64,000 bases of DNA from Streptomyces reniochalinae (GTDB lineage: Bacteria; Actinomycetota; Actinomycetes; Streptomycetales; Streptomycetaceae): positions 40,052 through 104,051 of the forward strand of contig NZ_QOIM01000049.1 in the NCBI RefSeq assembly GCF_003323735.1, in the 5' to 3' direction. Each line of letters begins with the position of its first letter. Position 1 is the first letter of the stretch. Below are positions 51,958 to 62,474 of the stretch, one piece after another. Below the pieces are notes generated by a model. The model ran no database searches, was not told the origin of the DNA, and saw nothing but the letters and a program-made list of their open reading frames with translations. The translations under genes and the position numbers were made by a program.

Positions 51958-53220
51958 CTACAGCAGGGGAGCGGAGTCCCACAGCCGCACGCCGAGAGCC
52001 AGCAGGAGCAGATCGTCCACGGTCATCGGATCGCGGTGGGTCAGGGTGTGGACGCGGCGCAGCCGGTAGACGACGGTGTTGGGGTTGACCGTGAGCTCGG
52101 CAGCCGCCTTGGTCAGGTTGAAGTTGGCGTTGACGTAGGCGCGCAGTGTGGCCAGGAGCTCGGAGTTCTTACGCTCGTCGTAATCGACGAGTGGGCGCAC
52201 CGTCTCCTCCAGGAGGGCATCGATGTGCCGGGTCGAGCGCAGGATCTGGTCGAGCAGCACGTCGGCAAAGCGGATGGCCCGCTCCGGCTGACGTATGGAG
52301 AAGCCCAGCTCCGCGGCTTCATGGGCCTCGGTGTAGGAGCGCCGGACACCGGCAACCCCCTCGGCGATGCGGCCGATGCCCACCGTCCAGGCCGGCTCGG
52401 AGGCCGCCAGGTCGTGACAAGCTGCTTCGATGCGCGCTCCGTCCTCGCCGTAGTCGAGCACACAGATGCACACGATCTCGTGGTCCCGCGGCCCGGTGAG
52501 GAAGGACCGGGTCAGCGGCACGAACTGGTCGCGCACAGCCAATACGGCAGCCTGCACCCCGGCCAGCGGATGGTCACGGTCGGGAACCTGCACCACCACG
52601 ACCGTCAGCCGGCCACGCAGGCTGGTCGCCAGCACGGCGGCCTGGCGCCGCGCGCGCTCACTGACCGGCTCACCGGTCAGCACCGTCTCCAGCACGTCCG
52701 TGCGCAGCGCCTGTCCGTCAACGGAGGCGACGGCGGATTCGTGGATGTAGGCCCGTGACAGGTCATTGGAGACACGGTCCAGGTACTCCATCATCGCGTC
52801 AGCGGCGTCGATGGACAGCTGCTTGCCGATCGCGTCATCGCCCGCGAACTCGGCCATGGTGCGCCAGATCCGGGTCCCCCACAGCCGGTAGGTGCGCAGC
52901 AGGGACGGCAGACTGACGTGCTGGTGCACGCGGCGCGCCGCCGAGCGGCGGATCCACTGGATGTTCTCGTCGGGTACGGCGAAGCCGCCCGCGAAGGTGT
53001 CGACGAGGTATTCGATGTTCTGCACGGCGGCGTCGGTGACATCCCGGATCAGCACCGACTCCGGCAGCTCCCGGTACTCGGCCAGCACCGCGGTGTACTC
53101 GTCGACCAGGCTGGAGCACAGCTCATGGCGGCGCGCCCGCAGCTGCTCCAGGACGGAAGCCAGGCGCTCCGCGTAGGCGTCCCGGCCGTCCAGCGACTCG
53201 ATGGGCATGCTCACTCTCAC
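51958..53220 (-). CDS. PucR family transcriptional regulator
   Basis: A 420-residue cytosolic regulator with the PucR/CdaR architecture. An N-terminal sensor part (about 1-170) carries no known small-molecule domain. A GGDEF-like middle (about 175-320) follows. The C-terminal PucR helix-turn-helix reads S-E-L-L-A-T-L-R-A-Y-V-N-A-N-F-N-L-T-K-A-A, then V-N-P-N-T-V-V-Y-R-L-R-R-V. It lies between two divergent acid-catabolic operons that share a promoter block, so it is the likely activator of both. GTG 53220 or ATG 53208 can serve as start. Confidence 0.88.
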   Translation of the reverse strand: MRVSMPIESLDGRDAYAERLASVLEQLRARRHELCSSLVDEYTAVLAEYRELPESVLIRDVTDAAVQNIEYLVDTFAGGFAVPDENIQWIRRSAARRVHQHVSLPSLLRTYRLWGTRIWRTMAEFAGDDAIGKQLSIDAADAMMEYLDRVSNDLSRAYIHESAVASVDGQALRTDVLETVLTGEPVSERARRQAAVLATSLRGRLTVVVVQVPDRDHPLAGVQAAVLAVRDQFVPLTRSFLTGPRDHEIVCICVLDYGEDGARIEAACHDLAASEPAWTVGIGRIAEGVAGVRRSYTEAHEAAELGFSIRQPERAIRFADVLLDQILRSTRHIDALLEETVRPLVDYDERKNSELLATLRAYVNANFNLTKAAAELTVNPNTVVYRLRRVHTLTHRDPMTVDDLLLLALGVRLWDSAPLL

Positions 53221-53270
53221 AGATAGGCCGGCGTCGGTCTTTGGAGCCTAGGCGCGAAAATCACAAGAAA

Positions 53271-53286
53271 CGAGCCTTTCGGCTCG
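53271..53286. promoter_or_regulatory. Hairpin/inverted repeat upstream of the pucR gene
   Basis: CGAGCC-TTTC-GGCTCG, 6-bp perfect arms with a 4-nt loop, between pucR and the divergent crotonase operon. It could be an operator or a transcript hairpin in the pucR leader. Confidence 0.4.
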
Positions 53287-53307
53287 CAGAAAACGAGAGA
53301 TGTGGCA

Positions 53308-53319
53308 GAGAAACTTCTC
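53308..53319. promoter_or_regulatory. GAGAA-AC-TTCTC inverted repeat overlapping copy B
   Basis: A 12-bp inverted repeat with 5-bp perfect arms, partly overlapping the conserved AACTTCTCG of the shared promoter block, about 35 bp upstream of the -10. A suitable half-site pair for a dimeric activator. Confidence 0.4.
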
Positions 53320-53362
53320 GGACTTTCTCATGACGCGGCTCACATGCGGGACCTAGCGTTCC
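53312..53362 (+). promoter_or_regulatory. Promoter/activator block of the crotonase-MmsA operon (copy B)
   Basis: AACTTCTCG and TTTCTC, then -35-like ATGACG (53330-53335), an 18-bp spacer, and -10-like TAGCGT (53354-53359), in the same spacing as copy A at 51868-51918. The leader to the crotonase start is about 126 nt, similar to the other operon. The middle of the block between -35 and -10 is least conserved apart from TCAC. Confidence 0.65.
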
Positions 53363-53491
53363 CACTGTCCCGAAGCCTGCGCTCGGCGACGTCACCATCC
53401 CGCACCACAGCAGGGAGGTGCCGCCCACTTGCCCGAAGCCACCTTCTGGGGCCTGTCCGACACCCATGGAACCGATGCATAGGGGTTCGCC

Positions 53492-54304
53492 ATGTCCCAC
53501 GCGCTGGACACGGTCCTCAAGACCGCCGAAGACTCCACGTTCATCCAGGCCGAGCGCCAGGGCCCCGTGGCCATCGTCCGCCTGGACCGTCCCAAGGCAC
53601 TCAACGCCCTGTGCGACCAGCTCACCCGCGAACTGTCCGCGGTACTGGATGCCGTCGAGGCCGACGACTCGGCCGGGGCTGTGGTCCTGACCGGCAGCGA
53701 GAAGGCCTTCGCCGCAGGCGCGGACATCAAGGAGATGCAGCCCAAGGGCTTCTCCGACGTCTTCCTGGAGGACTTCATCACCTCCTCGTGGGAGCGCGCA
53801 GCAACCCTGCGCAAGCCGATCATCGCCGCGGTCAGCGGCTACGCCCTGGGCGGCGGTGCGGAGCTCGCCATGATGTGCGACTTCATCATCGCCGCCGAGA
53901 GCGCGAAGTTCGGCCAGCCGGAGATCAGCATCGGCGTCCTCCCCGGCGCGGGCGGCACCCAGCGCCTGGCCCGTTCGGCCGGCAAGGCCAAGGCGATGGA
54001 CATGGTCCTGACCGGCCGCACGATCGACGCCTGGGAAGCGGAGCGCATCGGTCTTGCCGCCCGCGTCGTGCCCACCGACTCACTGATGCAGGCTGCCACC
54101 GAGGCCGCGACCAAAATCGCCGGCTTCTCCCGCCCGGCTGTCCTCATGGCCAAGGAAAGCGTCAACCGCGCCTTCGAAACGCCCCTGGCCGAGGGGCTGC
54201 GCTTCGAGCGCCGCATGTTCCACGCCGCCTTCGCCACCGAGGGGCAGAGCGAGGGCATGGCCGCCTTCCTCGACAAGCGCGATGCCGAATACACCCACCG
54301 CTAG
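53492..54304 (+). CDS. Enoyl-CoA hydratase
   Basis: A 270-residue canonical crotonase: D-R-P-K-A-L-N-A-L, F-A-A-G-A-D-I-K-E-M (CoA site), G-Y-A-L-G-G-G-A-E-L-A-M-M-C-D with the first catalytic Glu, and Q-P-E-I-S-I-G-V-L-P-G-A-G-G-T-Q-R-L with the second. It should add water to a trans-2-enoyl-CoA such as crotonyl-, methacrylyl- or acryloyl-CoA. First gene of the plus-strand operon, with AGGGG about 9 nt before the ATG. Its product is the expected substrate of the hydrolase encoded three genes later. Confidence 0.93.
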   Translation: MSHALDTVLKTAEDSTFIQAERQGPVAIVRLDRPKALNALCDQLTRELSAVLDAVEADDSAGAVVLTGSEKAFAAGADIKEMQPKGFSDVFLEDFITSSWERAATLRKPIIAAVSGYALGGGAELAMMCDFIIAAESAKFGQPEISIGVLPGAGGTQRLARSAGKAKAMDMVLTGRTIDAWEAERIGLAARVVPTDSLMQAATEAATKIAGFSRPAVLMAKESVNRAFETPLAEGLRFERRMFHAAFATEGQSEGMAAFLDKRDAEYTHR

Positions 54305-54317
54305 ACAGGAGCAGACC

Positions 54318-55508
54318 ATGAGCAGCGCACGGACCGAAGCCGTCTTCAACTTTGCGCAACCGCGCGATATGCGCGTCGGTGGCGGAGGCCTGAACCGCAT
54401 CGGTGAGGTCATGACTGCCCTCGGGGCGAGCCGGCCGCTCATCGTCACCGACGCGTTCCTGGTCAGCACCGGCCTCGCCGAGCAGACCGCTGCACTGCTG
54501 CGCGACGCCGGCTGCGCGCCGAGCGTGTTCTCCGAGACGATCCCAGACCCGACCACCGATTCCCTGGTCAAGGGCCTGGAGGCGATCCGCGCCGACGACT
54601 GCGACGTGCTGATCGGCCTGGGCGGCGGCAGCCCGATGGACACCGCCAAGGCGCTCGCCCTGCTGAGCGTGCAGGGCGGCGAGATGCGCGACTACAAGGC
54701 ACCCCGCCACAACACCGCCGCGGCCCTGCCCATCGTGGCGGTCCCGACCACCGCGGGCAGCGGCTCGGAAGCCACCCAGTTCACGATCATCACCGACAGC
54801 GGTTCCGACGAGAAGATGCTGTGCACCGGCCGCTCGTTCCTGCCCGCCGCGGCGATCATCGACTTCGAACTGACGACGTCCATGCCGGCACGCCTGACCG
54901 CCGACACCGGCATCGACGCCCTCACCCACGCCGTCGAGGCCTACGTCAGCAAGCGAGCCAACCCGCTCTCCGACGCCCTCGCCCTCACGGCGATCTCCAC
55001 CGTCGGAGACAACCTGCGACGCGTGGTCGACAACGGCGAGGACCGCTCGGCCCGCGCGGCCATGATGCTGGCCGCCACTCAGGCCGGCATCGCCTTCTCC
55101 AACTCCAGCGTCGCCCTCGTCCACGGCATGAGCCGGCCCATCGGCGCCCATTTCCACGTGGCGCACGGCCTGTCCAACGCCATGCTCTTCCCCGCGGTTA
55201 CCGCCTTCTCCGCGTTCGCCGATCCCGCGGCCACCGCCCGCTACGCCGCCTGCTCCCGCGCCTTCGGCGCCGCCACGGCCAGCGACAGCGACCAGGCGGC
55301 CGCCGGCGCTCTCGTCGACGCAATCGGCCGGCTGTGCGGCGATCTCAAGGTGCCCACGCCGCACGAGTTCGGCATCGACGAAGCGCACTGGAACCGACTG
55401 ATCCCGCTCATGGCCGAACAGGCCCTCAGCTCCGGATCCCCCGCCAACAATCCGCGCGTGCCCTCCGCCGAGGAGATCGCACAGCTCTACACCCAGATCT
55501 ACCGCTGA
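54318..55508 (+). CDS. Iron-containing alcohol dehydrogenase
   Basis: A 396-residue group III alcohol dehydrogenase with NAD-binding G-G-G-S-P-M-D-T-A-K. The metal-ligand region is D-T-G-I-D-A-L-T-H-A-V-E-A-Y (Asp/His), followed by V-H-G-M-S-R-P-I-G and H-V-A-H-G-L-S-N-A-M. Such enzymes oxidise hydroxy acids or alcohols. Between a crotonase and MmsA, the expected role is oxidation of 3-hydroxyisobutyrate or 3-hydroxypropionate to the semialdehyde, replacing the usual MmsB. Ribosome-binding site CAGGAG. Spacing to neighbours is 13 and 14 bp, so it is co-transcribed. Confidence 0.9.
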   Translation: MSSARTEAVFNFAQPRDMRVGGGGLNRIGEVMTALGASRPLIVTDAFLVSTGLAEQTAALLRDAGCAPSVFSETIPDPTTDSLVKGLEAIRADDCDVLIGLGGGSPMDTAKALALLSVQGGEMRDYKAPRHNTAAALPIVAVPTTAGSGSEATQFTIITDSGSDEKMLCTGRSFLPAAAIIDFELTTSMPARLTADTGIDALTHAVEAYVSKRANPLSDALALTAISTVGDNLRRVVDNGEDRSARAAMMLAATQAGIAFSNSSVALVHGMSRPIGAHFHVAHGLSNAMLFPAVTAFSAFADPAATARYAACSRAFGAATASDSDQAAAGALVDAIGRLCGDLKVPTPHEFGIDEAHWNRLIPLMAEQALSSGSPANNPRVPSAEEIAQLYTQIYR

Positions 55509-55522
55509 GGGAGTCGACCACC

Positions 55523-57014
<1,492 letters not shown>

Positions 57015-57022
<8 letters not shown>

Positions 57023-58118
57023 GCCGGCACCCCACGTGCCGAGCGGACTGCGTGCCACACACGACGGCACCCTCGGCCGCATCATCCTCGACCGTCCCAA
57101 GGCCCTCAACGCCCTGACCTTGGACACGGTCCAGGTCCTGGAGACCACGCTGCTCGCCTGGCGCAGCGAACCGCTCACCGCGGTCACCATCGAAAGCTCC
57201 GACGAACGGGCGTTCTGCGCTGGCGGCGACATCCGCACCATCCGCCAGAACACCATCGACGGCCGGCAGCAATCGAGCCTTGAGTTCTTCGCCACCGAAT
57301 ACCGCGTCAACGCTCTGCTCGCCGACTACCCGCACCCCGTCGTGTCCCTGATCGACGGGATCTGCATGGGCGGCGGCATGGGACTGTCCGTCCACGGACC
57401 CTTCCGCGTGGTCACCGAAGGCGCGGTGCTGGCCATGCCGGAAACCTCCATCGGCTTCTTCCCCGACGTGGGAGCCACTCACTTCCTGCCCCGCCTGCCG
57501 GGCGCGACCGGCATGTACCTCGCCCTGACCGGCGCACGCATCAACGCAGCCGACGCCCTCGCCCTGGGACTGGCCACCCACTTCTGCGGCTCGGCCCGGC
57601 TTGCCGAGATCCCCGACCTGCTGCGCACCCGCGGACACCGCAGTGTCGACCAGGTCCTGAACACCATCTGCTCCCCGCCGTCCGTCAACGCCGAACTCGC
57701 TCATCACCGCGCCGCCGTCGACGACGTCTTCGCAGCCGACAGCGTTCACACGATCCGGCAGCGACTGCGTGCCGCAAAGGATCCCTGGCTGCACGAGCAG
57801 GCACACATGCTGGACACGGTCTCCCGGCAGAGCCTGATGCTCACCTTCGACCTGATCAGCCACGGCAAAGAGCGCAACCTGGCTACCTGCCTGACCGCCG
57901 AACTGCGCGCCGCCTTGCAAACCGTGGCCACCCCCGACTTCCTCGAGGGAGTCCGGGCGGCGCTCGTCGATAAGGACCGCTCGCCCAACTGGGCCGACGA
58001 ACCTTCCTACCAGGGCGTGGACCAGGCCGGTGCACCTTTCTGGCACCCCGCACGCGACCTGGTCTCGACCGCGCAAACCGCAACGCCCTGGCAACCCGCG
58101 TCCTCGATCACCACTTGA
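57015..58118 (+). CDS. 3-hydroxyisobutyryl-CoA hydrolase
   Basis: A 367-residue crotonase-fold thioesterase. It is longer than a hydratase and carries the hydrolase marks F-C-A-G-G-D-I-R, G-I-C-M-G-G-G-M-G-L-S and M-P-E-T-S-I-G-F-F-P-D-V-G, followed by a C-terminal helical extension (about 250-340) typical of HIBCH. It would release free 3-hydroxyisobutyrate (or 3-hydroxypropionate) from CoA. The start overlaps the mmsA end by 8 bp. This step protects the cell from reactive methacrylyl- or acryloyl-CoA in known valine pathways. Confidence 0.92.
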
Positions 58119-58193
58119 CCGCAGGCAACCGCGGCCGGGACAGCCGCCGCAGCCCGGACCTCACAACTGCACCGCCACGCAGAGGAGAACGGC

Positions 58194-58757
58194 ATGACCC
58201 AGATCGCCAACTCGCTCAACGGAGTCGACCGCGATGCCCTCAAGGGCACCCTCGAGGCAGTCCAGCACGACCCTCACCTCGCCAAGGTCTCCTTCACCCT
58301 CGGCGCGGACTGGCAGGGCGGCTGCCGCCAGCGCGCCGTCACCGGAGCCACCCGCCAGGCCGGAACCACGATCGACAGCCGCACCGCCCGCTATACCCTC
58401 GAGTCCGACGAGCCGGCCGCCCTCCTCGGGTCGGACACCGCAGCCAGTCCCGCCGAGTACGTGCTCCAGGCGCTCGCCGGCTGCTACGCCGTCACCTTCG
58501 CCACCCACGCCGCCAACCGCGGCATCGAACTGTCCTCCCTGCGCCTCGACATGGAAGCCGACTTCGATCTGCAAGGCTTCCTCGGCCTGGACGAGAAGAC
58601 CCGCCCCGGCGCGCAGGAGATCAGGGTGACTGTGCACGCCGAGTCCCCGAACACCTCTCGCGGGGGACTGCTCGAACTCACCGCATTCGTGCAGGAGCAC
58701 TCTCCGATCCGCGACATCCTCGCGCACGAGGTCCGCGTCTCCACCGATCTCGCCTGA
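58194..58757 (+). CDS. OsmC family protein lacking the second redox cysteine
   Basis: A 187-residue OsmC/Ohr-fold protein. The first conserved Cys is in L-A-G-C-Y-A-V-T-F. The second, normally in a C-P-V/I motif near the C terminus, is replaced: V-Q-E-H-S-P-I-R-D-I-L has Ser. Peroxide reduction by the usual two-Cys route is therefore unlikely. In this operon a role in handling a thiol- or CoA-linked electrophile is possible, but speculative. It follows the hydrolase by 75 bp with GAGGAG upstream of ATG. Confidence 0.85.
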   Translation: MTQIANSLNGVDRDALKGTLEAVQHDPHLAKVSFTLGADWQGGCRQRAVTGATRQAGTTIDSRTARYTLESDEPAALLGSDTAASPAEYVLQALAGCYAVTFATHAANRGIELSSLRLDMEADFDLQGFLGLDEKTRPGAQEIRVTVHAESPNTSRGGLLELTAFVQEHSPIRDILAHEVRVSTDLA

Positions 58758-58825
58758 CGGCACAGCGGCTCGGCCGTCAGCTCTACCTGAACCACACCAA
58801 TGCTGGACCCGACCCAGGGAGCATC

Positions 58826-59650
58826 ATGAGCGACGCAGAGTTCATCCACCTCGACATCCGCGAGTCGGTAGCCTGGATCCAGATCGATCGGCCGGCAAAG
58901 CTCAACGCACTGTCGGTCGAACTCATGCGGGAGATGTCCAATACCCTCGATATCGTCGAGCAGGACGACGACGTGCGTGTCGTGGTCCTGCGGGGCGGCG
59001 ACCGGGCCTTCAGCGTCGGCTACGACATCGCCCAGGAAGTCGAGATGGGCGTCTCCACGGCCGAGCAGTGGTACGGCGGCCTGGAAGCCAACATCGCCCT
59101 GACGATGAAGGTGTGGGGCCTGAACAAGCCCGTCATCGGCGCCGTCTCCGGCTGGTGCCTGGCCGGCGGTTGCGAACTCGCCATGGCCTGCGATCTCATC
59201 GTCTGCACAGACGAAGCACAGTTCGGAGAGCCCGAGATCCGCTTCGGGTCGGGCCCGGTCACCCTACTCATGCCCTTCCTCATCGGTCAGAAGGCGACCA
59301 ACGAACTCCTCTACACCGGCGACACGGTCGACGCCCACAGGGCCAAGGAACTCGGCCTGGTCAACCACGTCGTCGCACACGAGCACCTGCACGGCAGCGT
59401 CGAACAGCTCGCCCGCAAGATTGCCCTCACACCGCTTCCCATCCTGCGCTACACCAAGCAAGCCCTCACTCGGGCATACACGGCGATGGGCCTCCAGACG
59501 GCTGTGGACCACAACCACGCCATCGCTGCCGTCCTCAACTCGGCCGCGACCCCCGAGCGCGCAGAGTTCACCGACCTCGTCGCGAGCAAAGGACTCAAAG
59601 CAGCCCTCGCGTGGCGCGATGCACGATTCGCCACAGCCGACGCCAACTGA
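58826..59650 (+). CDS. Enoyl-CoA hydratase/isomerase family protein
   Basis: A 274-residue crotonase with D-R-P-A-K-L-N-A-L, F-S-V-G-Y-D-I-A-Q-E, G-W-C-L-A-G-G-C-E-L-A-M-A-C-D (first Glu) and F-G-E-P-E-I-R-F-G-S-G-P-V (second Glu region but not the usual P-G-A-G-G-T). The CoA-site Tyr-Asp and the altered second loop place it apart from the 53492 gene, so it may act on a different acyl-CoA. Last gene before the decay zone. The spacing of 68 bp allows co-transcription. Confidence 0.88.
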   Translation: MSDAEFIHLDIRESVAWIQIDRPAKLNALSVELMREMSNTLDIVEQDDDVRVVVLRGGDRAFSVGYDIAQEVEMGVSTAEQWYGGLEANIALTMKVWGLNKPVIGAVSGWCLAGGCELAMACDLIVCTDEAQFGEPEIRFGSGPVTLLMPFLIGQKATNELLYTGDTVDAHRAKELGLVNHVVAHEHLHGSVEQLARKIALTPLPILRYTKQALTRAYTAMGLQTAVDHNHAIAAVLNSAATPERAEFTDLVASKGLKAALAWRDARFATADAN

Positions 59651-59667
59651 ACGGCCTCGGCGGACTC

Positions 59668-60424
59668 CTTCCCCCCCCCAGCTCGACCGGCGCCAGCCCC
59701 GCCTCCCGCACCAAACCCTCCGCGTCCCGGCAGGACTGTGCGAAGTGCCGGCCCAAGTCAGGGTCGAGCCGCCGTTGACGGCGCTTGAGGTAGTGCTCCT
59801 GGCTGACCAGCCAGTCCGCCAGGTTCACCACCCCGGTCATCAGCACACTCGCTGACGGCGTGCTCTCGCCCCCAAACTCCGGTGCCTGCGGCCTCCCCAG
59901 GAAGTCGAACGCGGCACGACCGTGCGCGACCCGCTGCCGCGCCCAGGCAGGCCCACCCAAACGCGCTCGGTACGCCGTGTTGCAGGCCCGGTTCTCATCG
60001 AAGCGGTGAACTGGCCGTGATGGTCACCGACGATCTGGGCCAGCCACTCCACGACCTCCTCGTCCTCGAAACCGAGCGCCTCCAGTACGGCGGGAATGCT
60101 TTCCATGCCCACGACCTCATGGGGTCGCGCCTCGGCCCCGATCTGTCCCTTGTCCCCGAGCAGCTCATCACTGAGTCCTGCACGCCCCCGCGCGTCGCAG
60201 AAGGCGAAACCGGACAGCTTCCCGATGTCATGCAGGCCCGCGCACAACGCCGTCAGCGCACGGGCATGGTCCATGTCCCGCGCTGACCCGAAGGCGACAG
60301 CGATATGCCGTCGCTGATTCTCCGAGAGGTATGCGTCCCACAAGTACGACGCCACCGCGGCGGCATCCAACAAGTGACGCACCAGTGGATACGGCACAAG
60401 CAGGCCGCGGGACTTCCCCGACCG
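59668..60424 (-). pseudogene. cas3: Frameshifted N-terminal HD-nuclease remnant of Cas3 (type I CRISPR-Cas)
   Basis: The frame starts G-K-S-R-G-L-L-V-P-Y-P-L-V-R-H-L-L-D-A-A, then L-C-A-G-L-H-D-I-G-K (HD motif), A-R-P-H-E-V-V-G, and V-G-D-H-H-G-Q-F, the metal-binding set of Cas3'' HD domains. Near 60000 the homology moves to another frame: R-A-A-F-D-F-L, then S-V-L-M-T-G-V-V-N-L-A-D-W-L-V-S-Q-E, typical of Streptomyces type I Cas3. It ends near 59668. The helicase domains (over 500 residues) are absent. The 5' edge coincides with an IS110-type fragment. No other cas gene or array is in the window. Confidence 0.75.
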
Positions 60425-60550
60425 CTGCCGAGCCCGCGGCAAACCCACACCCAGGCTCTCCTCCGCCTCGCCCGCCACCGCATCAGCGTCCTGTTCGCCA
60501 TGCTCCGCGACGGCACCTCCTACCAACCCCGCACCCCCGCCACCACTTGA
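60425..60550 (+). pseudogene. C-terminal tail of an IS110-family transposase
   Basis: The last 40 codons read H-T-Q-A-L-L-R-L-A-R-H-R-I-S-V-L-F-A-M-L-R-D, then P-R-T-P-A-T-T and stop. A-L-x-x-L-A-R-x-R-x-x-V-L-x-A-M-L-R-D is the usual end of IS110/IS116 transposases. The DEDD catalytic and Ser domains are missing. It abuts the cas3 remnant within a few bases. Confidence 0.55.
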
Positions 60551-60677
60551 CGAAAGAGATAGAGGCACCCCCCGAAAGAGTGACAGCCCTGCTGCGCTTG
60601 GCCGCGGACCTGCCGGTGGCGCGGGCGCCGCGCCCTCCAGCCGCTGCATGCAACGGTGGGACTGCTCTCCTGGCACG

Positions 60678-61078
60678 ATGCGTGTCATGCAGCCCCTACC
60701 CGCCCCCTGCCCGGTCGGCCTCATCCCCGAGGCGACGAACATGGACACCTTCAACGCCGTATACCGGCAGGCCAAACAGCAGGGCGCCGTCTTCATCGCC
60801 ATCGAGCGTCAAGGACCCCGGTGGACGGTCAAGGCCGACCAGCTCACCGCCCCGCAGCACACAGTCGACGACACGGTGCACGACGCCGTGCGCACGGCTG
60901 TCATCCGGCTGACCACGCTCAGGAGATCCGCTCCGACTCCTTGGCGGGGCCCATCTACTTTGTGCTGTACGACATCGAGGTCCGGCAGCGGGCCCGCGAA
61001 CTCGCGACTGCACTACACGCAGCCCTGTACGGCAACCTGGCACCATTGACGCGCGCCGTACCCGAACCACACGCTTAA
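60678..61078 (+). pseudogene. Small hypothetical gene broken by a frameshift
   Basis: The first frame from ATG 60678 gives M-D-T-F-N-A-V-Y-R-Q-A-K-Q-Q-G-A-V-F-I-A, then W-T-V-K-A-D-Q-L-T, and loses sense near 60918. Another frame then continues as A-Q-E-I-R-S-D-S-L-A-G-P-I-Y-F-V-L-Y-D-I-E-V, then R-A-R-E-L-A-T-A-L-H-A-A-L-Y-G-N-L, ending at 61078. Joined, they give a plausible protein of about 130 residues, so one base was lost or gained. Family unknown. Confidence 0.5.
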
Positions 61079-61244
61079 CGTCCCGGGGCCGTTCACGTCC
61101 TTCCTCGGGCCGCCCACCGCACGCACTGTGGAGGGGGTTGATCAGGCGGACTTGAGTGGGGTGCCGTCGTAGGTACAGCCCGACGCTCGTGAGTGCCCTC
61201 GAGAGGGCTATAGCGTAGCGACGAGGCGCGATGCGGGGGCAAAT

Positions 61245-61766
61245 GTGTTCAGATCCGGAATGATCACCCTAGCGGTGTTCGGGCTGGCCTGGTGGATGGT
61301 GGGGACCTCGGTGGTCACCGGCCCCCTGGCCACTGTGGCAGTGGTCCTCGGATTGGCCGCCACCGTCGGCGTGCTCTTGCCGGCTCGCAGGACCATGGCC
61401 CACGGGGCACCGCCTTCCCCGCCGGACGCAGGAGTGATGCGGCGCTTCGGGTGGATCAACATCGCCCAGGGGGCTGCGATCGCGGCGACCGTCGCGGTGT
61501 GCGTCGCTTGCGGCGTGCCCTCCTGGATTCCGGTGCTGGTGGTATTCATCGTCGGGGCGCACTTTCTGCCGCTGGCCACGTTGTTCCAGCAGCCGGAATA
61601 CCGGGTGACGGCCGCCTTGCTCATCGCCGCTGGTGGCATCGCTGGTGTCGTCGGCGCGGCAGGCGGACCGCCGACCGTGGTACGGGCCATAGCCTGTATC
61701 CCTACCGCGCTGGCTCTGTGGGGCAGTGCGGTGTGGCTGCTGAGCCGCAGAACCAACGCTCGATAA
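61245..61766 (+). CDS. Small multi-pass membrane protein of unknown function
   Basis: A 173-residue protein with about five to six hydrophobic helices (starting F-G-L-A-W-W-M-V, then V-A-V-V-L-G-L-A-A-T-V-G-V-L-L-P-A-R-R, and later W-I-P-V-L-V-V-F-I-V-G-A-H-F-L-P-L-A). The motif H-F-L-P-L-A-x-L-F-x-x-P-x-Y occurs in uncharacterised actinobacterial membrane proteins. The N terminus may be truncated: the first helix starts almost at GTG 61245, with no ribosome-binding site. ATG 61260 is an alternative. Confidence 0.6.
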   Translation: MFRSGMITLAVFGLAWWMVGTSVVTGPLATVAVVLGLAATVGVLLPARRTMAHGAPPSPPDAGVMRRFGWINIAQGAAIAATVAVCVACGVPSWIPVLVVFIVGAHFLPLATLFQQPEYRVTAALLIAAGGIAGVVGAAGGPPTVVRAIACIPTALALWGSAVWLLSRRTNAR

Positions 61767-62474
61767 CGACGAACCCCTTCGCCCTGCCTCGCAAGGCGTG
61801 GAAGGAAACTCGCTGCATACAGCGGATGCATTGTTCTACTTCTCCGGAGCGATCCGGTTTACCTGGTGCTATCGGCGCGAGGCTTCGTCCCCGGCCGAGA
61901 ACGACAATGACGCCATCCCTGTGCTCAGGGGCGCCGTGACGGTGCGCGGGATCGGCGGCGGGTCAGCCGGCTACAGGCTTTCCGTCGCGGCCATCGTGAC
62001 CTGTCCGGCCGCAGATCGCGCTCCAGCTCACGCCCGGGCAGCAGCCCTGGATGTGGCACGCCGTTACCGGGCTCTCCCCGCAGGGGACGGAAGGCGAACC
62101 CCGGCCGAAGAGCCCCTGACCGCTGCTGAAGGGCTGTTGGGCCACAAGCCGCTGGGCACTCATGAGTGCGTTCAGGACAGAGGCCGGCTCGTGAGGCCCC
62201 TCTTCGGCCACCTTGACCACGTGGAGGGTGTGGTTGCTGCCGACCCGGCAACATGATCCCTCACCGCCCTACTGGGCCCGGGCGAGAGCAAGCCCCCGGC
62301 GCGCTGCTCACACTCCGCCGAAGTGGCTTCGTTCAGGTTCGAAGACAGCGTTTGTTGACGAGCCAGGGTGGCAGTCTCGGACGGTCGGAGCCGTCACCAG
62401 TTTTGAAGGCAGGCGGCTCTCGCGTGTGATGGTCGCCGTCGGCGCATGTCAGTGCCCGATGCGAGGATGCGCGC
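61767..62474. other. Gene-poor interval before the YunG-like gene
   Basis: About 710 bp. Open frames on both strands are short and overlap, with no recognised domain. The sequence is slightly AT-richer near 61800-61860 and 62330-62400. Promoter of the YunG-like gene expected near 62400-62470. Confidence 0.35.
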
